From assembly GCA_022510615.1 (NCBI GenBank), contig JAFLTC010000008.1, forward strand, positions 1-64,000: DNA of 64,000 nucleotides, written 5' to 3'. Below the pieces are notes generated by a model. It saw nothing but the letters and a program-made list of their open reading frames with translations. It did not search any database and was not told the origin of the DNA. The position numbers and the translations under genes are program-made. Shown here in pieces: positions 41,971 through 53,601 of this stretch (positions within the stretch are counted from its first letter, which is position 1; each line of letters starts with the position of its first letter). Source of the stretch: Lachnospiraceae bacterium (lineage in GTDB: Bacteria; Bacillota; Clostridia; Lachnospirales; Lachnospiraceae).

Positions 41971-42481
41971 ATGAAAATGCTCCCTTAGAGGAGCACTTTT
42001 TATTGCATTTATTTTGATGAATTTTCTTTTTCCTGTCGGAAATTTTTAAAATTACCCTGCCGCTCATTTTGCTGCTGCCGGTAACAGACACTGCCATGTC
42101 CCCGTCTATTTCGATTTCTACCATGGAATCCAGCTCTAATTCCGCTACTGTTATTTCTGTTTTTTCCTCTCCCTGCTGTTTATATATTTTTGTATCACCG
42201 TCCAAAGAGATGGTTTTGGATTCACTCTTTCTATCTTGCCCTCGCACGGCATCCCCACTGGCACTTTCCGGGCGTCTTCTACCCTCTATGCCTCCGGGAC
42301 TTACATTTCCCGGGTTGTTATCATCCGATGCTTGTTTCCCGTCCGGAACACCTACATCATCGGGCATCCTTTCACCATCCGGAACACCTCTTCCTGTACC
42401 ATCTATAGCACTCCCGCTGACATTCTCACGCTGCCCCTCCGGTCTGTCAAAAACATCCACAATAATCTGAGTATCCGACAC
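41921..42481 (-). pseudogene. Likely truncated remnant of a secreted/lipoprotein family protein
   Basis: ORF starts at GTG (SDTQIIVDVFDRPEGQREN); same frame upstream encodes IILLTRIIGRVTSV with no ATG and no signal peptide; C-terminus reads through element B. Confidence 0.45.
41979..42005 (+). terminator. Intrinsic terminator
   Basis: GCTCC-CTTAGA-GGAGC followed by ACTTTTTATT. Confidence 0.65.
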
Positions 42482-42617
42482 ACTGGTTACTCTTCCAATT
42501 ATCCTTGTTAACAGAATAATAAAGGAAAATGATTGAACTGTGTTGATATTGTGTAAAATTTGTGAAACAGGTCAGCAGAAACATTACCTTCTTTCTCTTT
42601 CACATCCCCTGTTCTCC

Positions 42618-42646
42618 TTGACAATATGTAGGAAAGAAAGTAAAAT
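42618..42646 (+). promoter_or_regulatory. Sigma-A type promoter of the GT2/YfhO pair
   Basis: TTGACA (42618-42623), 17-bp spacer, TAAAAT (42641-42646). Confidence 0.75.
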
Positions 42647-42706
42647 TATCATATATTTTTTACAATATGACCTTTATTATATTGCTGTCCCCATGGAGGA
42701 AATAAT

Positions 42707-43672
42707 ATGGCTTCAAAGGATGAAAAAATAGATATTTCACTCATTGTTCCCTGCTATAATGAGCAGGAGGTTCTTCCTATTTTTTATAAAGAAACAACCC
42801 GCGTCCTATCAGAAATGGGCTATTCCTATGAGCTTTTATTTATCAATGATGGATCTGGTGATGGCACTCTCCGACTGATACAGGAATTTGCCTCCAGGGA
42901 TGAACACGTGAAATATATTTCCTTCTCGCGGAATTTCGGTAAAGAAGCGGCTATGTATGCAGGCTTTTGTAACGTACTGGGGGACTATGTAGCTGTATTG
43001 GATGCCGATATGCAGGACCCGCCTTCCCTTTTACCGGAAATGGTAAAAATACTGGAGCAGGGAGAATATGACAGCGTGGCAACAAGGCGAGTATCCAGAC
43101 AGGGAGAGCCGGTCATCAAAAGCTTTTTTGCCCGGTTATTTTACCGCATTATTAATCGGATCTCTGATGCTGATATTGCAGATGGGGCAAGAGATTTCCG
43201 GCTGATGAAGCGCTGCATGGTAGAGGTAATTGTCAGCATGGGCGAATACAACCGTTTTTCAAAAGGAATTTTCGGATGGATTGGTTTTAAAACCTTCTGG
43301 CTGCCATATGAAAATAAGGAACGGGCTGCCGGGGATACAAAATGGAGTTTCTGGAAGTTGATGAAATATGCCGTGGATGGTATTATTAACTTTTCGCAGG
43401 TTCCCCTCAGTATTGCCTCCTGGTTTGGTATGCTTATGACAGGAATTTCTATTTTGTTTATACTTTTCATTATTATACGAAAACTAATATTTGGCGACCC
43501 GGTAACAGGCTGGCCGTCTCTTGTCTGTATTATTACTTTGATAGGCGGTATTCAGCTTTTCTGCATGGGTGTCATGGGACAGTATTTGGCGAAAATGTAT
43601 ATGGAAACAAAAAAAAGACCCCACTATATTGTAGGGGAAAGTAATATTGAAACGATTTCAAAGGTAAATTAA
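42707..43672 (+). CDS. GT2 glycosyltransferase, polyprenyl-phosphate sugar transferase type (GtrB/DPM-like)
   Basis: SLIVPCYNEQEVLPIFY, VLDADMQDPPSLLPEM, two C-terminal TM helices. Confidence 0.92.
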   Translation: MASKDEKIDISLIVPCYNEQEVLPIFYKETTRVLSEMGYSYELLFINDGSGDGTLRLIQEFASRDEHVKYISFSRNFGKEAAMYAGFCNVLGDYVAVLDADMQDPPSLLPEMVKILEQGEYDSVATRRVSRQGEPVIKSFFARLFYRIINRISDADIADGARDFRLMKRCMVEVIVSMGEYNRFSKGIFGWIGFKTFWLPYENKERAAGDTKWSFWKLMKYAVDGIINFSQVPLSIASWFGMLMTGISILFILFIIIRKLIFGDPVTGWPSLVCIITLIGGIQLFCMGVMGQYLAKMYMETKKRPHYIVGESNIETISKVN

Positions 43673-43682
43673 GGAGGCAACA

Positions 43683-46124
43683 TTGATAAAAAAAATAGAA
43701 GATTTTACAAAGAAACAGCCAGTCGTTCTATATGCGACTGCCTTTCTTTTTCCTATTCTGATTATGCTGTGCATTCTGTACACCGGCGACTTTTATCCTT
43801 TTGGGGAAAAATCCCTGTTTATTATGGATATGAAAGGGCAATATGTAGAATTTTTCGCTTCGCTGCGGGACACCATTTGTGGCGACAATTCTCTGTTTTT
43901 TTCCTGGGCAAGATCCATGGGGGGGAACTATCTCGGGGTATTTGCCTATTATATAGCAAGCCCTCTTTCTTTTCTGACTATTTTCTTCCCAATAGAGAAA
44001 ATGCCTCTGGCGATAGAATTTCTGACTCTTTTAAAATTTGGCCTCTGCGGTCTTAGTTTTTCCGTGTACGCCAGATATATAACAAAAAAGCAGGGAAGGG
44101 AAATGGGGCTGCTGCTTTTAGTCCCGACAATCTGTTATGTGCTTATGTCCTATAATATGGTCTATTCCCTCTGCCTTATGTGGCTGGACGGAGTTATCCT
44201 TCTGCCTGCTGTGCTGCTTGGAGTAGAAAAGATTTTAGATGGAAAAAAGGGACTGCATTATATGCTGATGCTTACCCTCCTCTTTATCAGCAATTATTAT
44301 ACCGGATATATGATTGGAATTTTTACTGCTTTGTATATCCTGTACCGTATCTTAAGCAGCGTCACGAAAAAGGACTGGAAAACTTATATCCCGAAACTCC
44401 TCCGCCTTGCTCTGACAACGTTTCTCTCCACTTTACTATCGGCTCCTTTACTACTTGGGGTCCTAAAGGATCTGATGCAGGGAAAACTTGCTTCCGACAA
44501 CGTAAACTATCAGCCGGACACTGTAACGAACTTTAATTTTTTCGATTTGTTCGGAAAATATACGAACGGAAATTATGACAGTCTGACAAATGCGGGACTG
44601 CCGGCCATTTATTGCGGCTATGTTATCCTGTTTTTAGCAATTTTGTTTCTTCTATTCCGAACCGTTAAAATACGGGAGAAAATAGGAACTATTGCGATAC
44701 TCGGTATTTTGGCACTTAGCTTTTATTACACCAAATGGGATATGGCATGGCACGGCTTCCAGTATCCAAACTGGTTTCCTTATCGGTATGCCTTTCTCTT
44801 TAGCTTTCTTTTGCTTTATATGGCAATTCAGTCCATGTGCCGTCTGGCGCACTGGGAGGGAAACAATGCCAGTCTGAAAAAGCTAATGGCTTCCCCGACT
44901 GCCCGGATTATTTTTGCCATCGTTCTGATAATCGGAGTTTCCCTTGAAATGGGAGAAAACGGATCCAATCTTTTAGCCGGACTCGACGATGAATTTCATT
45001 ACGGCACCGTGGAAGAATACGAAACCTTTATTAAAAAAACGAATCCTCTGGTGAATGAAATTAAGAAAAAGGACAGCGGTTTTTACCGCATCAATCAGGG
45101 CTTTGAATATTCTAAAAATGATGCCATGCTGCTAGGCTATCATGGCATGACACACTATTCTTCCACTTTCAATGCTGCCATCAACAGCCTGACTCCAAAG
45201 CTTGGTATTTCCCAAGGGTATTTCTGGAATTCCGGCTATGGTTCCAACGCTATGTTAGACAGCTTATTTGCCGTAAAATATATACTGGCAGACCGGGCAG
45301 TGCCAACAGACTATACAAAGTTTTCGGGCACGGATATGGGAACAACTTCCTACCAAAATCCAATGGCGTTATCGATTGCCTACGGAGCAAAGCCATCCAG
45401 CCTGTCACCAGATTTATCGGACATCAGCCCTTTTGTCAACCAGAACCGATTTATGAATGCCATTGCAGGTACCGACACGGAGTATTTTACGGACTGCCCA
45501 TATTCGCTGGAGCAGATTTCTAATACTCAGTGGAACTATCATTTTACAGCTTCTTCCTCCAATCCGGTATATCTGTATATGAAAGCAGATAATGCCAACT
45601 GGGCGGATGTCTATGTAAATGATAACTGGATTGGCAATTATTTTTCCAATGAAACAAACGGAACCTTATATCTCGGTAATTTTACCACCGGTCAAAAGGT
45701 AACGATAACGGTTATCTCCTCCGAGCAGTCCACCTCTCTGTATTTTTCCGCTATTGCTGAGCTGCAAAAAGACAGATTACAAACTACACTGAACGCCCTT
45801 CGGAACAATGGTATGGAGATTGAAACTCATAAGGGCGGAGGGCTGTCCGGCAGTATCACACTGGCAGAAAATCACACTATCCTCACTTCTATCCCTTATG
45901 ATGAGGGATGGACCGTGCGGATTGACGGCGAACCGGCTGTGATGGAAAAATTTGCTGACACCTTTATAACGGTTCAATGCCCTGCAGGGAAACACAGGAT
46001 TACCTTTTCCTATATATCACCGGGAGTTATGACCGGACTGTGGATATGTCTGGCAGCACTTATTATTGCCCTGTTCTATTTTGTATTCTGGGATATCGGA
46101 AAAAAGAAATTTCTAAAAAAATAA
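43683..46124 (+). CDS. YfhO-like large membrane protein
   Basis: 813 aa; GDFYPFGEKSLFIMDMKGQYVEFF, multiple TM, C-terminal extracytoplasmic domain; TTG start after AGGAGG. Confidence 0.88.
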   Translation: MIKKIEDFTKKQPVVLYATAFLFPILIMLCILYTGDFYPFGEKSLFIMDMKGQYVEFFASLRDTICGDNSLFFSWARSMGGNYLGVFAYYIASPLSFLTIFFPIEKMPLAIEFLTLLKFGLCGLSFSVYARYITKKQGREMGLLLLVPTICYVLMSYNMVYSLCLMWLDGVILLPAVLLGVEKILDGKKGLHYMLMLTLLFISNYYTGYMIGIFTALYILYRILSSVTKKDWKTYIPKLLRLALTTFLSTLLSAPLLLGVLKDLMQGKLASDNVNYQPDTVTNFNFFDLFGKYTNGNYDSLTNAGLPAIYCGYVILFLAILFLLFRTVKIREKIGTIAILGILALSFYYTKWDMAWHGFQYPNWFPYRYAFLFSFLLLYMAIQSMCRLAHWEGNNASLKKLMASPTARIIFAIVLIIGVSLEMGENGSNLLAGLDDEFHYGTVEEYETFIKKTNPLVNEIKKKDSGFYRINQGFEYSKNDAMLLGYHGMTHYSSTFNAAINSLTPKLGISQGYFWNSGYGSNAMLDSLFAVKYILADRAVPTDYTKFSGTDMGTTSYQNPMALSIAYGAKPSSLSPDLSDISPFVNQNRFMNAIAGTDTEYFTDCPYSLEQISNTQWNYHFTASSSNPVYLYMKADNANWADVYVNDNWIGNYFSNETNGTLYLGNFTTGQKVTITVISSEQSTSLYFSAIAELQKDRLQTTLNALRNNGMEIETHKGGGLSGSITLAENHTILTSIPYDEGWTVRIDGEPAVMEKFADTFITVQCPAGKHRITFSYISPGVMTGLWICLAALIIALFYFVFWDIGKKKFLKK

Positions 46125-46139
46125 TTTTGTATAACGACT

Positions 46140-46176
46140 AACAGCTGGCAAAAGCGCCAGCTGTTTTTTATTTTTT
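46140..46176 (+). terminator. Intrinsic terminator
   Basis: ACAGCTGGC-AAAAGC-GCCAGCTGT followed by TTTTTTATTTTTT; overlaps eno stop on the other strand. Confidence 0.85.
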
Positions 46177-47475
46177 CAGGGAAACGCCCCTGCCAAATTC
46201 TGCACTGCTTCCCAATTGTTCCTCAATTCGCAGCAGCTGATTATATTTTGCCACACGATCTGTCCGGGAAGGCGCTCCGGTCTTAATCTGGCCGGCATTT
46301 AATCCCACCGCGATATCCGCAATGGTCGTATCCTCAGTCTCACCGGAACGATGACTGACAATAGCATTCCAACCGTTATTTTTTGTCATATGGATTGCTT
46401 CCAGCGTTTCGGAAACAGTTCCAATCTGATTTGGCTTAATCAGTACGGCATTGGAAACATCCATACTTATGCCTTTTCGAATCCGCCCTGTATTGGTAAC
46501 AAACAGGTCATCCCCCACCAACTGGACTCTCTGACCAAGACGGGCTGTCAATTTCTGCCACCCTTCCCAGTCTTCTTCGGCAAGACCATCCTCAATGGAA
46601 TAAATCGGATAGGTATCGCAGAGCTTCACCCAAAAGTCTATCATTTCATCTACTGTCTTGCACTCCCCCGACTTCCAAAATAAATAGTCGCCTTTTTTTC
46701 CTAATTTAACAGCTTCCTCATACATTTCCGTGGCTGCGCCGTCCATGGCGATTACAAAATCCTCTCCGGGGCGATGCCCGGCTTTCTCTATCGCCTGTAC
46801 AATATAGCGGAGAGCATCCTCATCACCGGAAAGTTGTGGGGCAAAACCGCCTTCATCACCTACGGAGGTGGCATAACCCTCCTCCTGAAGAATTTTTTTC
46901 AGTGTATGAAACACATTAGCACTCCATTCCAGTGCACTTTGAAATGTTTTTGCCCCGATAGGCATAATCATAAATTCCTGTATCGTGAGACTGCTGTCCG
47001 CATGTTTCCCGCCGTTTATAATGTTCATCATTGGAACCGGCAACGTCCGTCCGCCTGCTCCACCCAGATACTGATAGAGCGGCAGTCCCAGTTCCTTTGC
47101 CGCTGCCTTTGCCACTGCCATGGATGTACCAAGTATTGCATTTGCTCCCAGTCGTGCCTTATTTTTTGTCCCGTCCTCCCGAACCATTAGGGTGTCAATT
47201 TCCACCTGATTTAACGCATTTTTCCCCTCCAGTAAACCGCCCAAAACTTCATTTACATTTTCAACGGCTTTTTTTACTCCCTGTCCATTGTAGCGCATCA
47301 GCGAGCTATCCCTTAACTCCACTGCCTCAAAGGCTCCCGTTGACGCTCCGGATGGGACAGCCGCACGTCCTTTCGCTCCACCGCACAATGACACTTCTAC
47401 TTCCACCGTAGGATTCCCTCTGGAATCTAAAATTTCCCTTCCCCGTATCGTGTTTATTCGAAATTTATGCTCCAT
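46168..47475 (-). CDS. eno: Enolase
   Basis: [73 protein letters not shown]. Confidence 0.96.
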   Translation of the reverse strand: MEHKFRINTIRGREILDSRGNPTVEVEVSLCGGAKGRAAVPSGASTGAFEAVELRDSSLMRYNGQGVKKAVENVNEVLGGLLEGKNALNQVEIDTLMVREDGTKNKARLGANAILGTSMAVAKAAAKELGLPLYQYLGGAGGRTLPVPMMNIINGGKHADSSLTIQEFMIMPIGAKTFQSALEWSANVFHTLKKILQEEGYATSVGDEGGFAPQLSGDEDALRYIVQAIEKAGHRPGEDFVIAMDGAATEMYEEAVKLGKKGDYLFWKSGECKTVDEMIDFWVKLCDTYPIYSIEDGLAEEDWEGWQKLTARLGQRVQLVGDDLFVTNTGRIRKGISMDVSNAVLIKPNQIGTVSETLEAIHMTKNNGWNAIVSHRSGETEDTTIADIAVGLNAGQIKTGAPSRTDRVAKYNQLLRIEEQLGSSAEFGRGVSLKK

Positions 47476-47477
47476 GC

Positions 47478-47522
47478 AAAAAGCCTCCTGTTTTTTATGT
47501 TAGTATGTAACAGAAGGCTTTG
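47478..47522 (-). promoter_or_regulatory. 13-bp stem hairpin that contains the eno Shine-Dalgarno
   Basis: Minus strand AAAGCCTTCTGTT-ACATACTAACATAAAA-AACAGGAGGCTTTTTGCATG; AGGAGG lies in the 3' arm. Confidence 0.75.
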
Positions 47523-47549
47523 TTTTATTCGTTTGTTTTAATTTTAAGC

Positions 47550-48230
47550 TTACTGCGGCTTCAGTCCTTTTTTATCAGTAAACTTATATTTCTTAAATTT
47601 TTTTAATGAAATCGATGGGGATACATATTTTTTATACAGAGAATTGTATCGTTTTTTCGCTTTCTTATCCGTTATCTTCTTTGTAGTCCAGTTATCACCG
47701 GTACTGAAGCAATACCGATTTGGCATGCGGTCAAAATACTGTATTTGCCCTAATTCCACTTTTCCTTTCTTTTTCTGAATGCGATAAATCTGATACTCAT
47801 CTATTCCACTGCCGCCTGCCCCATGCCAATGTCCGTGTTCCACCAGGACTCTTCTCTTTTTATTTATAGCTGTGGCAGCGACATAACCGACTCCTTTTAT
47901 CTTACCCTTTTGATAAGTCAGTACGGCAGACAGGCCATTCATTTTCTCATTGTAGAGAAACAATTCAGGAATTCCGTTCCCGTCCACGTCACATACAAAA
48001 TAGCGTTTGAATTTATAATCCTTACCAAAATACATTTTTACATACTCTAAGTCAATGTAATTTTCTACCTGCTTCCAATTCTTTAAGAAAGAATGATATG
48101 CTTTTTCCCAGCCTTTCCCCGCCGCCTGGGAATCTGCTCCCGGTATCATGACAGTAACTATCATCAGAACAAGAAGACAGAGGGCTACAATACGATTTCT
48201 TCTTTTCGTTACGTTTAAACTCTTTTTCAT
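47550..48230 (-). CDS. Secreted protein of unknown function
   Basis: Signal peptide (RIVALCLLVLMIVTVMIPGADSQAAG), no recognised domain; ATG chosen by SD spacing. Confidence 0.7.
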   Translation of the reverse strand: MKKSLNVTKRRNRIVALCLLVLMIVTVMIPGADSQAAGKGWEKAYHSFLKNWKQVENYIDLEYVKMYFGKDYKFKRYFVCDVDGNGIPELFLYNEKMNGLSAVLTYQKGKIKGVGYVAATAINKKRRVLVEHGHWHGAGGSGIDEYQIYRIQKKKGKVELGQIQYFDRMPNRYCFSTGDNWTTKKITDKKAKKRYNSLYKKYVSPSISLKKFKKYKFTDKKGLKPQ

Positions 48231-48296
48231 TCCATTCAATCTCCTTTACATTGTAAACCTTATTGTAAAGGAAAAGGTTTAATTTGTCAATCAGAA

Positions 48297-49412
48297 TTAA
48301 TGTTTTTTCTTTTTCTCTTTTTTCTCCAGTGTCTCCTCAAACTGCTCCAGCAGCTTTTTCTGCTCTCTTGTGAGACTGGTCGGCACATCCACAATCAAAT
48401 CCACATAATGGTTTCCCCGCATTTTTTTGTTTCTTAAAGACGGGACACCCTTTCCACGCAGACGCACTCTTGTACCGGTCTGGGTTCCTGCTTTCACATT
48501 GTATGCCACATCTCCGTCTATCGTATGAATGACAACATCTCCGCCTAATACTGCTCTCGGATAGGAAATCCGTACGCTGGAATAAACATCATAATCATGT
48601 CTCTGAAATTCCGGATGCCGTTCTACATATACTTCAACAAGCAAGTCGCCACGAGCACCGCCATTCTTTCCCGGCTCACCCTTTCCTCTCAGCCGGACAC
48701 TCTGTCCATGGTCAATACCAGCCGGTATCGTCGCCTGTAATTTTTCTTTCTTCGTAATATAACCGTTTCCACGACAGTCTGGGCATTTCTCTCTGATAAT
48801 GGTTCCCTTGCCGCCACAGGCTGGACAGGTTGTAACGTTTTGCACCATACCAAACAAGGACTGCTGGGTACGAACGACCTGGCCCTTACCACCACACTGT
48901 CCACATGTGATTGGACTGGTACCCGGTTTAGCACCATTTCCGCCACAGGTCTTACACTCTACCTTAGACGGAATCTCAATTTCCTTTTCCGTACCAAAGC
49001 AGGCTTCCTCAAAAGTAATCTTTACCTGAGTGCGAAGATTGGCTCCTCTCTGTGGAGCGTTCGGGTCAGTTCTTCGTCTTCCACCAAAACCTCCGCCGAA
49101 TAAATCGCCAAAAATATCACCAAAGCTGCCAAAGATATCATCCATGTCCATGCCGGAAAAACCACCGGCACCACCGGCTCCCCCCTCAAATGCCGCATGT
49201 CCAAACTGGTCATACTGGCGGCGTTTGTCCGGGTCACTGAGTACCGCATATGCCTCGGAGGCCTCCTTGAATTTTGCCTCTGCCTCCTTATCTCCCGGAT
49301 TGGTATCCGGATGATATTTTTTGGCAAGGACACGGTATGCTTTTTTTAATGCGGCGTCATCTGCATTTTTGTCTACGCCTAATACCTCATAATAATCTCT
49401 CTTGTCAGCCAT
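48297..49412 (-). CDS. dnaJ: Chaperone protein DnaJ
   Basis: [27 protein letters not shown] region, four CxxCxGxG motifs. Confidence 0.97.
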   Translation of the reverse strand: MADKRDYYEVLGVDKNADDAALKKAYRVLAKKYHPDTNPGDKEAEAKFKEASEAYAVLSDPDKRRQYDQFGHAAFEGGAGGAGGFSGMDMDDIFGSFGDIFGDLFGGGFGGRRRTDPNAPQRGANLRTQVKITFEEACFGTEKEIEIPSKVECKTCGGNGAKPGTSPITCGQCGGKGQVVRTQQSLFGMVQNVTTCPACGGKGTIIREKCPDCRGNGYITKKEKLQATIPAGIDHGQSVRLRGKGEPGKNGGARGDLLVEVYVERHPEFQRHDYDVYSSVRISYPRAVLGGDVVIHTIDGDVAYNVKAGTQTGTRVRLRGKGVPSLRNKKMRGNHYVDLIVDVPTSLTREQKKLLEQFEETLEKKEKKKKH

Positions 49413-49436
49413 AATTTCCTCCATCTATGCACATAT

Positions 49437-49600
49437 GCCATGCCGACCTCGCACGGAAGTGCGGGGTCGCGGCTATCGCTTTCCCCACCTCCGAAAAGCC
49501 TCGCCATGCCGCTTCCGCCATGCCACTTCCGCCATGCCACTTCCGCCATGCCACTTCCGCCATGCCGACCTCGCGCTACCGCGCTCGGTCGCGGCTATCG
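49437..49600. repeat. Composite repeat: two 42-bp hairpin units flanking 14-bp tandem repeats
   Basis: GCCATGCCGACCTCGC...GCGGCTATCG at 49437-49478 and 49559-49600; four 14-mers GCCATGCC(A/G)CTTCC at 49503-49558. Confidence 0.92.
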
Positions 49601-49675
49601 CCGTATGCCGGACAGCCCCCATATCTTTCCGTGAGCAAGCTCCCGGCAGATATGAGGGCTTCCGTCGCATGGCTC

Positions 49676-51610
<1,935 letters not shown>

Positions 51611-51638
51611 CTAAAATATTGATACATAGCGGCATTCA

Positions 51639-52274
51639 TTAATTTAATACTTTAACCATACTATGTCTGACTACACTTTCTTTATACAAATATCCTTTTT
51701 GAAATTCTTCAATCACTTTGTTTGTCTCTTCGGAATCATCCTCATCATGCATTACCGCATTGTGAAGGTTCGGGTCAAATTCCTGCCCCACCGCCTCTAT
51801 CGGGGTAACACCCATTTCCTCCAGAGCAGATATCATCTGTTTATAAACTGCCTCAATCCCTTTGGCAAAAGGAGTTTCTTTCTCTTCCTCGGAAAGCCCA
51901 TCAAAACCTCTCTCCAGATTGTCAACCACCGGAAGAATTTTCTCAATGACCGATTTGGCACCGACTTCAAACATGGCACTCTTTTCTTTTTCTGAGCGGT
52001 TGCGGAAGTTTTCAAATTCTGCCAGATTCCGCATCAGGCGGTCATTCAGTTCTTCTATTTTTTCATCTTTTTTATCTTTCTTTGGCTTTTTTTTCGTTCC
52101 CTTCTTTTTTTCCTTTTCCGCTTCTTCTGCGTTTTCTTCAGAGGTTTCATTGCTGTCAGATACCGTTTCCTCTACAGCCTGCTCTGGATTTTCTTCTGTC
52201 TCTGCCGTTACCTCTTCCTTCTTTTCTTCCTCCAGCTCTTTCCTACTTTTCACTTCTTCCACGATACATTCCAC
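51639..52274 (-). CDS. grpE: Nucleotide exchange factor GrpE
   Basis: RLMRNLAEFENFRNRSEKEK, VIEEFQKGYLYKESVVRHSMVKV; acidic N-terminus. Confidence 0.95.
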   Translation of the reverse strand: MECIVEEVKSRKELEEEKKEEVTAETEENPEQAVEETVSDSNETSEENAEEAEKEKKKGTKKKPKKDKKDEKIEELNDRLMRNLAEFENFRNRSEKEKSAMFEVGAKSVIEKILPVVDNLERGFDGLSEEEKETPFAKGIEAVYKQMISALEEMGVTPIEAVGQEFDPNLHNAVMHDEDDSEETNKVIEEFQKGYLYKESVVRHSMVKVLN

Positions 52275-52294
52275 CTTTCTGCGTTAAGTCTGTT

Positions 52295-53329
52295 CTACGT
52301 CTTTTTCTTAAATATATCATCTAACTGCTGCATGCAGTTTTCCAATGTTCCAACTACCTTTTCATAATCCATTCGTTTCGGTCCTACAATACCGATTTTA
52401 CCATAGACACCTTCTTTTATCTGGTACGTTGCTGTCACAACAGAACAATCTTTCATGGACTCTACCGGAGATTCCTCTCCGATATAAACCTGAATGCCAT
52501 GCTCCTGATTTTCCTCCGGTGCCTTATCATTTGCCCAGGCAGCTAACATCTGCTTTTCCTCAAAGGTGGATAAAAGCTGTGTCATTTTCTCTTTGTCGGA
52601 TAACTCCGGATATTTTAATATATTCGTTGCCCCTGATGTATAAATCTCTGAGTTATCTTCTTCTGCCATTACCTCGGCGATACAATCTAAAATACTGGAA
52701 GCAAGCTCACCGTATTCTCCGGCCTTTTCCTTAATCTGCTGCATAATCGCCATATTAATCTCAGTAAAATCAAGTCCATTCAGCGCCGTATTCAGAATGA
52801 AATTCAACTGCGCCAGAGCGCCCTCATCCAAATCATCCAAAAGATCAATAAATTTATTGCTCACATGATTGTTATCCAGAACAATTAACACCAGAATCTG
52901 ACGATCCGCAAGCTGATTGAGCTGAATAAATTTAATTTTTTTATGCTCGTATTTTGGCTTTGTTACCATGGAAGTGTAGTTTGTATTCTGGGCTAAAAGT
53001 TTCGCCACCTGCTGTAAAAGCAAATCAATCTTATCTGCTTTTTCCACTAACAGGCCCTGCATTTCCTCCACCTGTGCGTCTTTTCTCTCCAACATCGTAT
53101 CCACATACAGTCGATATGCCTTATCCGATGGAATTCTGCCTGCTGACGTGTGAGGCTGTAAAATATATCCCATTTCCTCTAAATCTGACATTTCATTCCG
53201 TATCGTAGCGGAACTCAAGTTCAAATCTGTATACTTGGAAACGGTACGGGAACCAACCGGTTCTCCGGTTTCCATATAATTCCGGATAATCGCCTCCAGA
53301 ATTTTCTGCTTTCTCTCATTCAGTTCCAC
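52295..53329 (-). CDS. hrcA: Heat-inducible transcription repressor HrcA
   Basis: ERKQKILEAIIRNYMETGEPVGSRTVSKY; GTG start after AGGAAG preferred over the ORF start that lies inside CIRCE. Confidence 0.93.
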   Translation of the reverse strand: MELNERKQKILEAIIRNYMETGEPVGSRTVSKYTDLNLSSATIRNEMSDLEEMGYILQPHTSAGRIPSDKAYRLYVDTMLERKDAQVEEMQGLLVEKADKIDLLLQQVAKLLAQNTNYTSMVTKPKYEHKKIKFIQLNQLADRQILVLIVLDNNHVSNKFIDLLDDLDEGALAQLNFILNTALNGLDFTEINMAIMQQIKEKAGEYGELASSILDCIAEVMAEEDNSEIYTSGATNILKYPELSDKEKMTQLLSTFEEKQMLAAWANDKAPEENQEHGIQVYIGEESPVESMKDCSVVTATYQIKEGVYGKIGIVGPKRMDYEKVVGTLENCMQQLDDIFKKKT

Positions 53330-53346
53330 AGCATCACTTCCTTTTG

Positions 53347-53373
53347 TTAGCACTCATTAACAGGGAGTGCTAA
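53347..53373. promoter_or_regulatory. CIRCE operator
   Basis: TTAGCACTC-ATTAACAGG-GAGTGCTAA, perfect consensus arms. Confidence 0.98.
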
Positions 53374-53388
53374 TCATTGACTAAAATA

Positions 53389-53417
53389 AAGATACCACCT
53401 TAAGGTAGTATTGTCAA
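53389..53417 (-). promoter_or_regulatory. Sigma-A promoter of hrcA operon
   Basis: Minus strand TTGACA-17 bp-TATCTT. Confidence 0.8.
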
Positions 53418-53447
53418 TAGGTAAAATTACATTTTTTCCAAAAAAAA

Positions 53448-53558
53448 AGGGGCGACTGAAAACCGCGCCCCTCTGAAAAACGCATAGCGTTTTTCGCTCC
53501 GCAAGAAAAAAACTTCCCCATCAAAATAAAAGGGGCGACTGAAAACCGCGCCCCTCTG
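53448..53558. repeat. Dispersed element B with its first hairpin duplicated exactly
   Basis: AGGGGCGACTGAAAACCGCGCCCCTCTG at 53448-53475 and identically at 53531-53558; intervening CATAGCGTTTTTCGCTCCGC...AACTTCCCCAT shared with 41896..41970. Confidence 0.85.
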
Positions 53559-53601
53559 TGTATATTCTGTTCCTAAAGGATTCTTTCTATATTATAACAT
53601 A

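Noticed and set aside
49503-49558. 14-bp tandem repeats as a CRISPR array
   Set aside because: Head-to-tail without unique spacers and too short; no cas genes.
53330-53353. ORF-track start of hrcA
   Set aside because: The GTG lies inside CIRCE; a later GTG with AGGAAG spacing (53329) is preferred.
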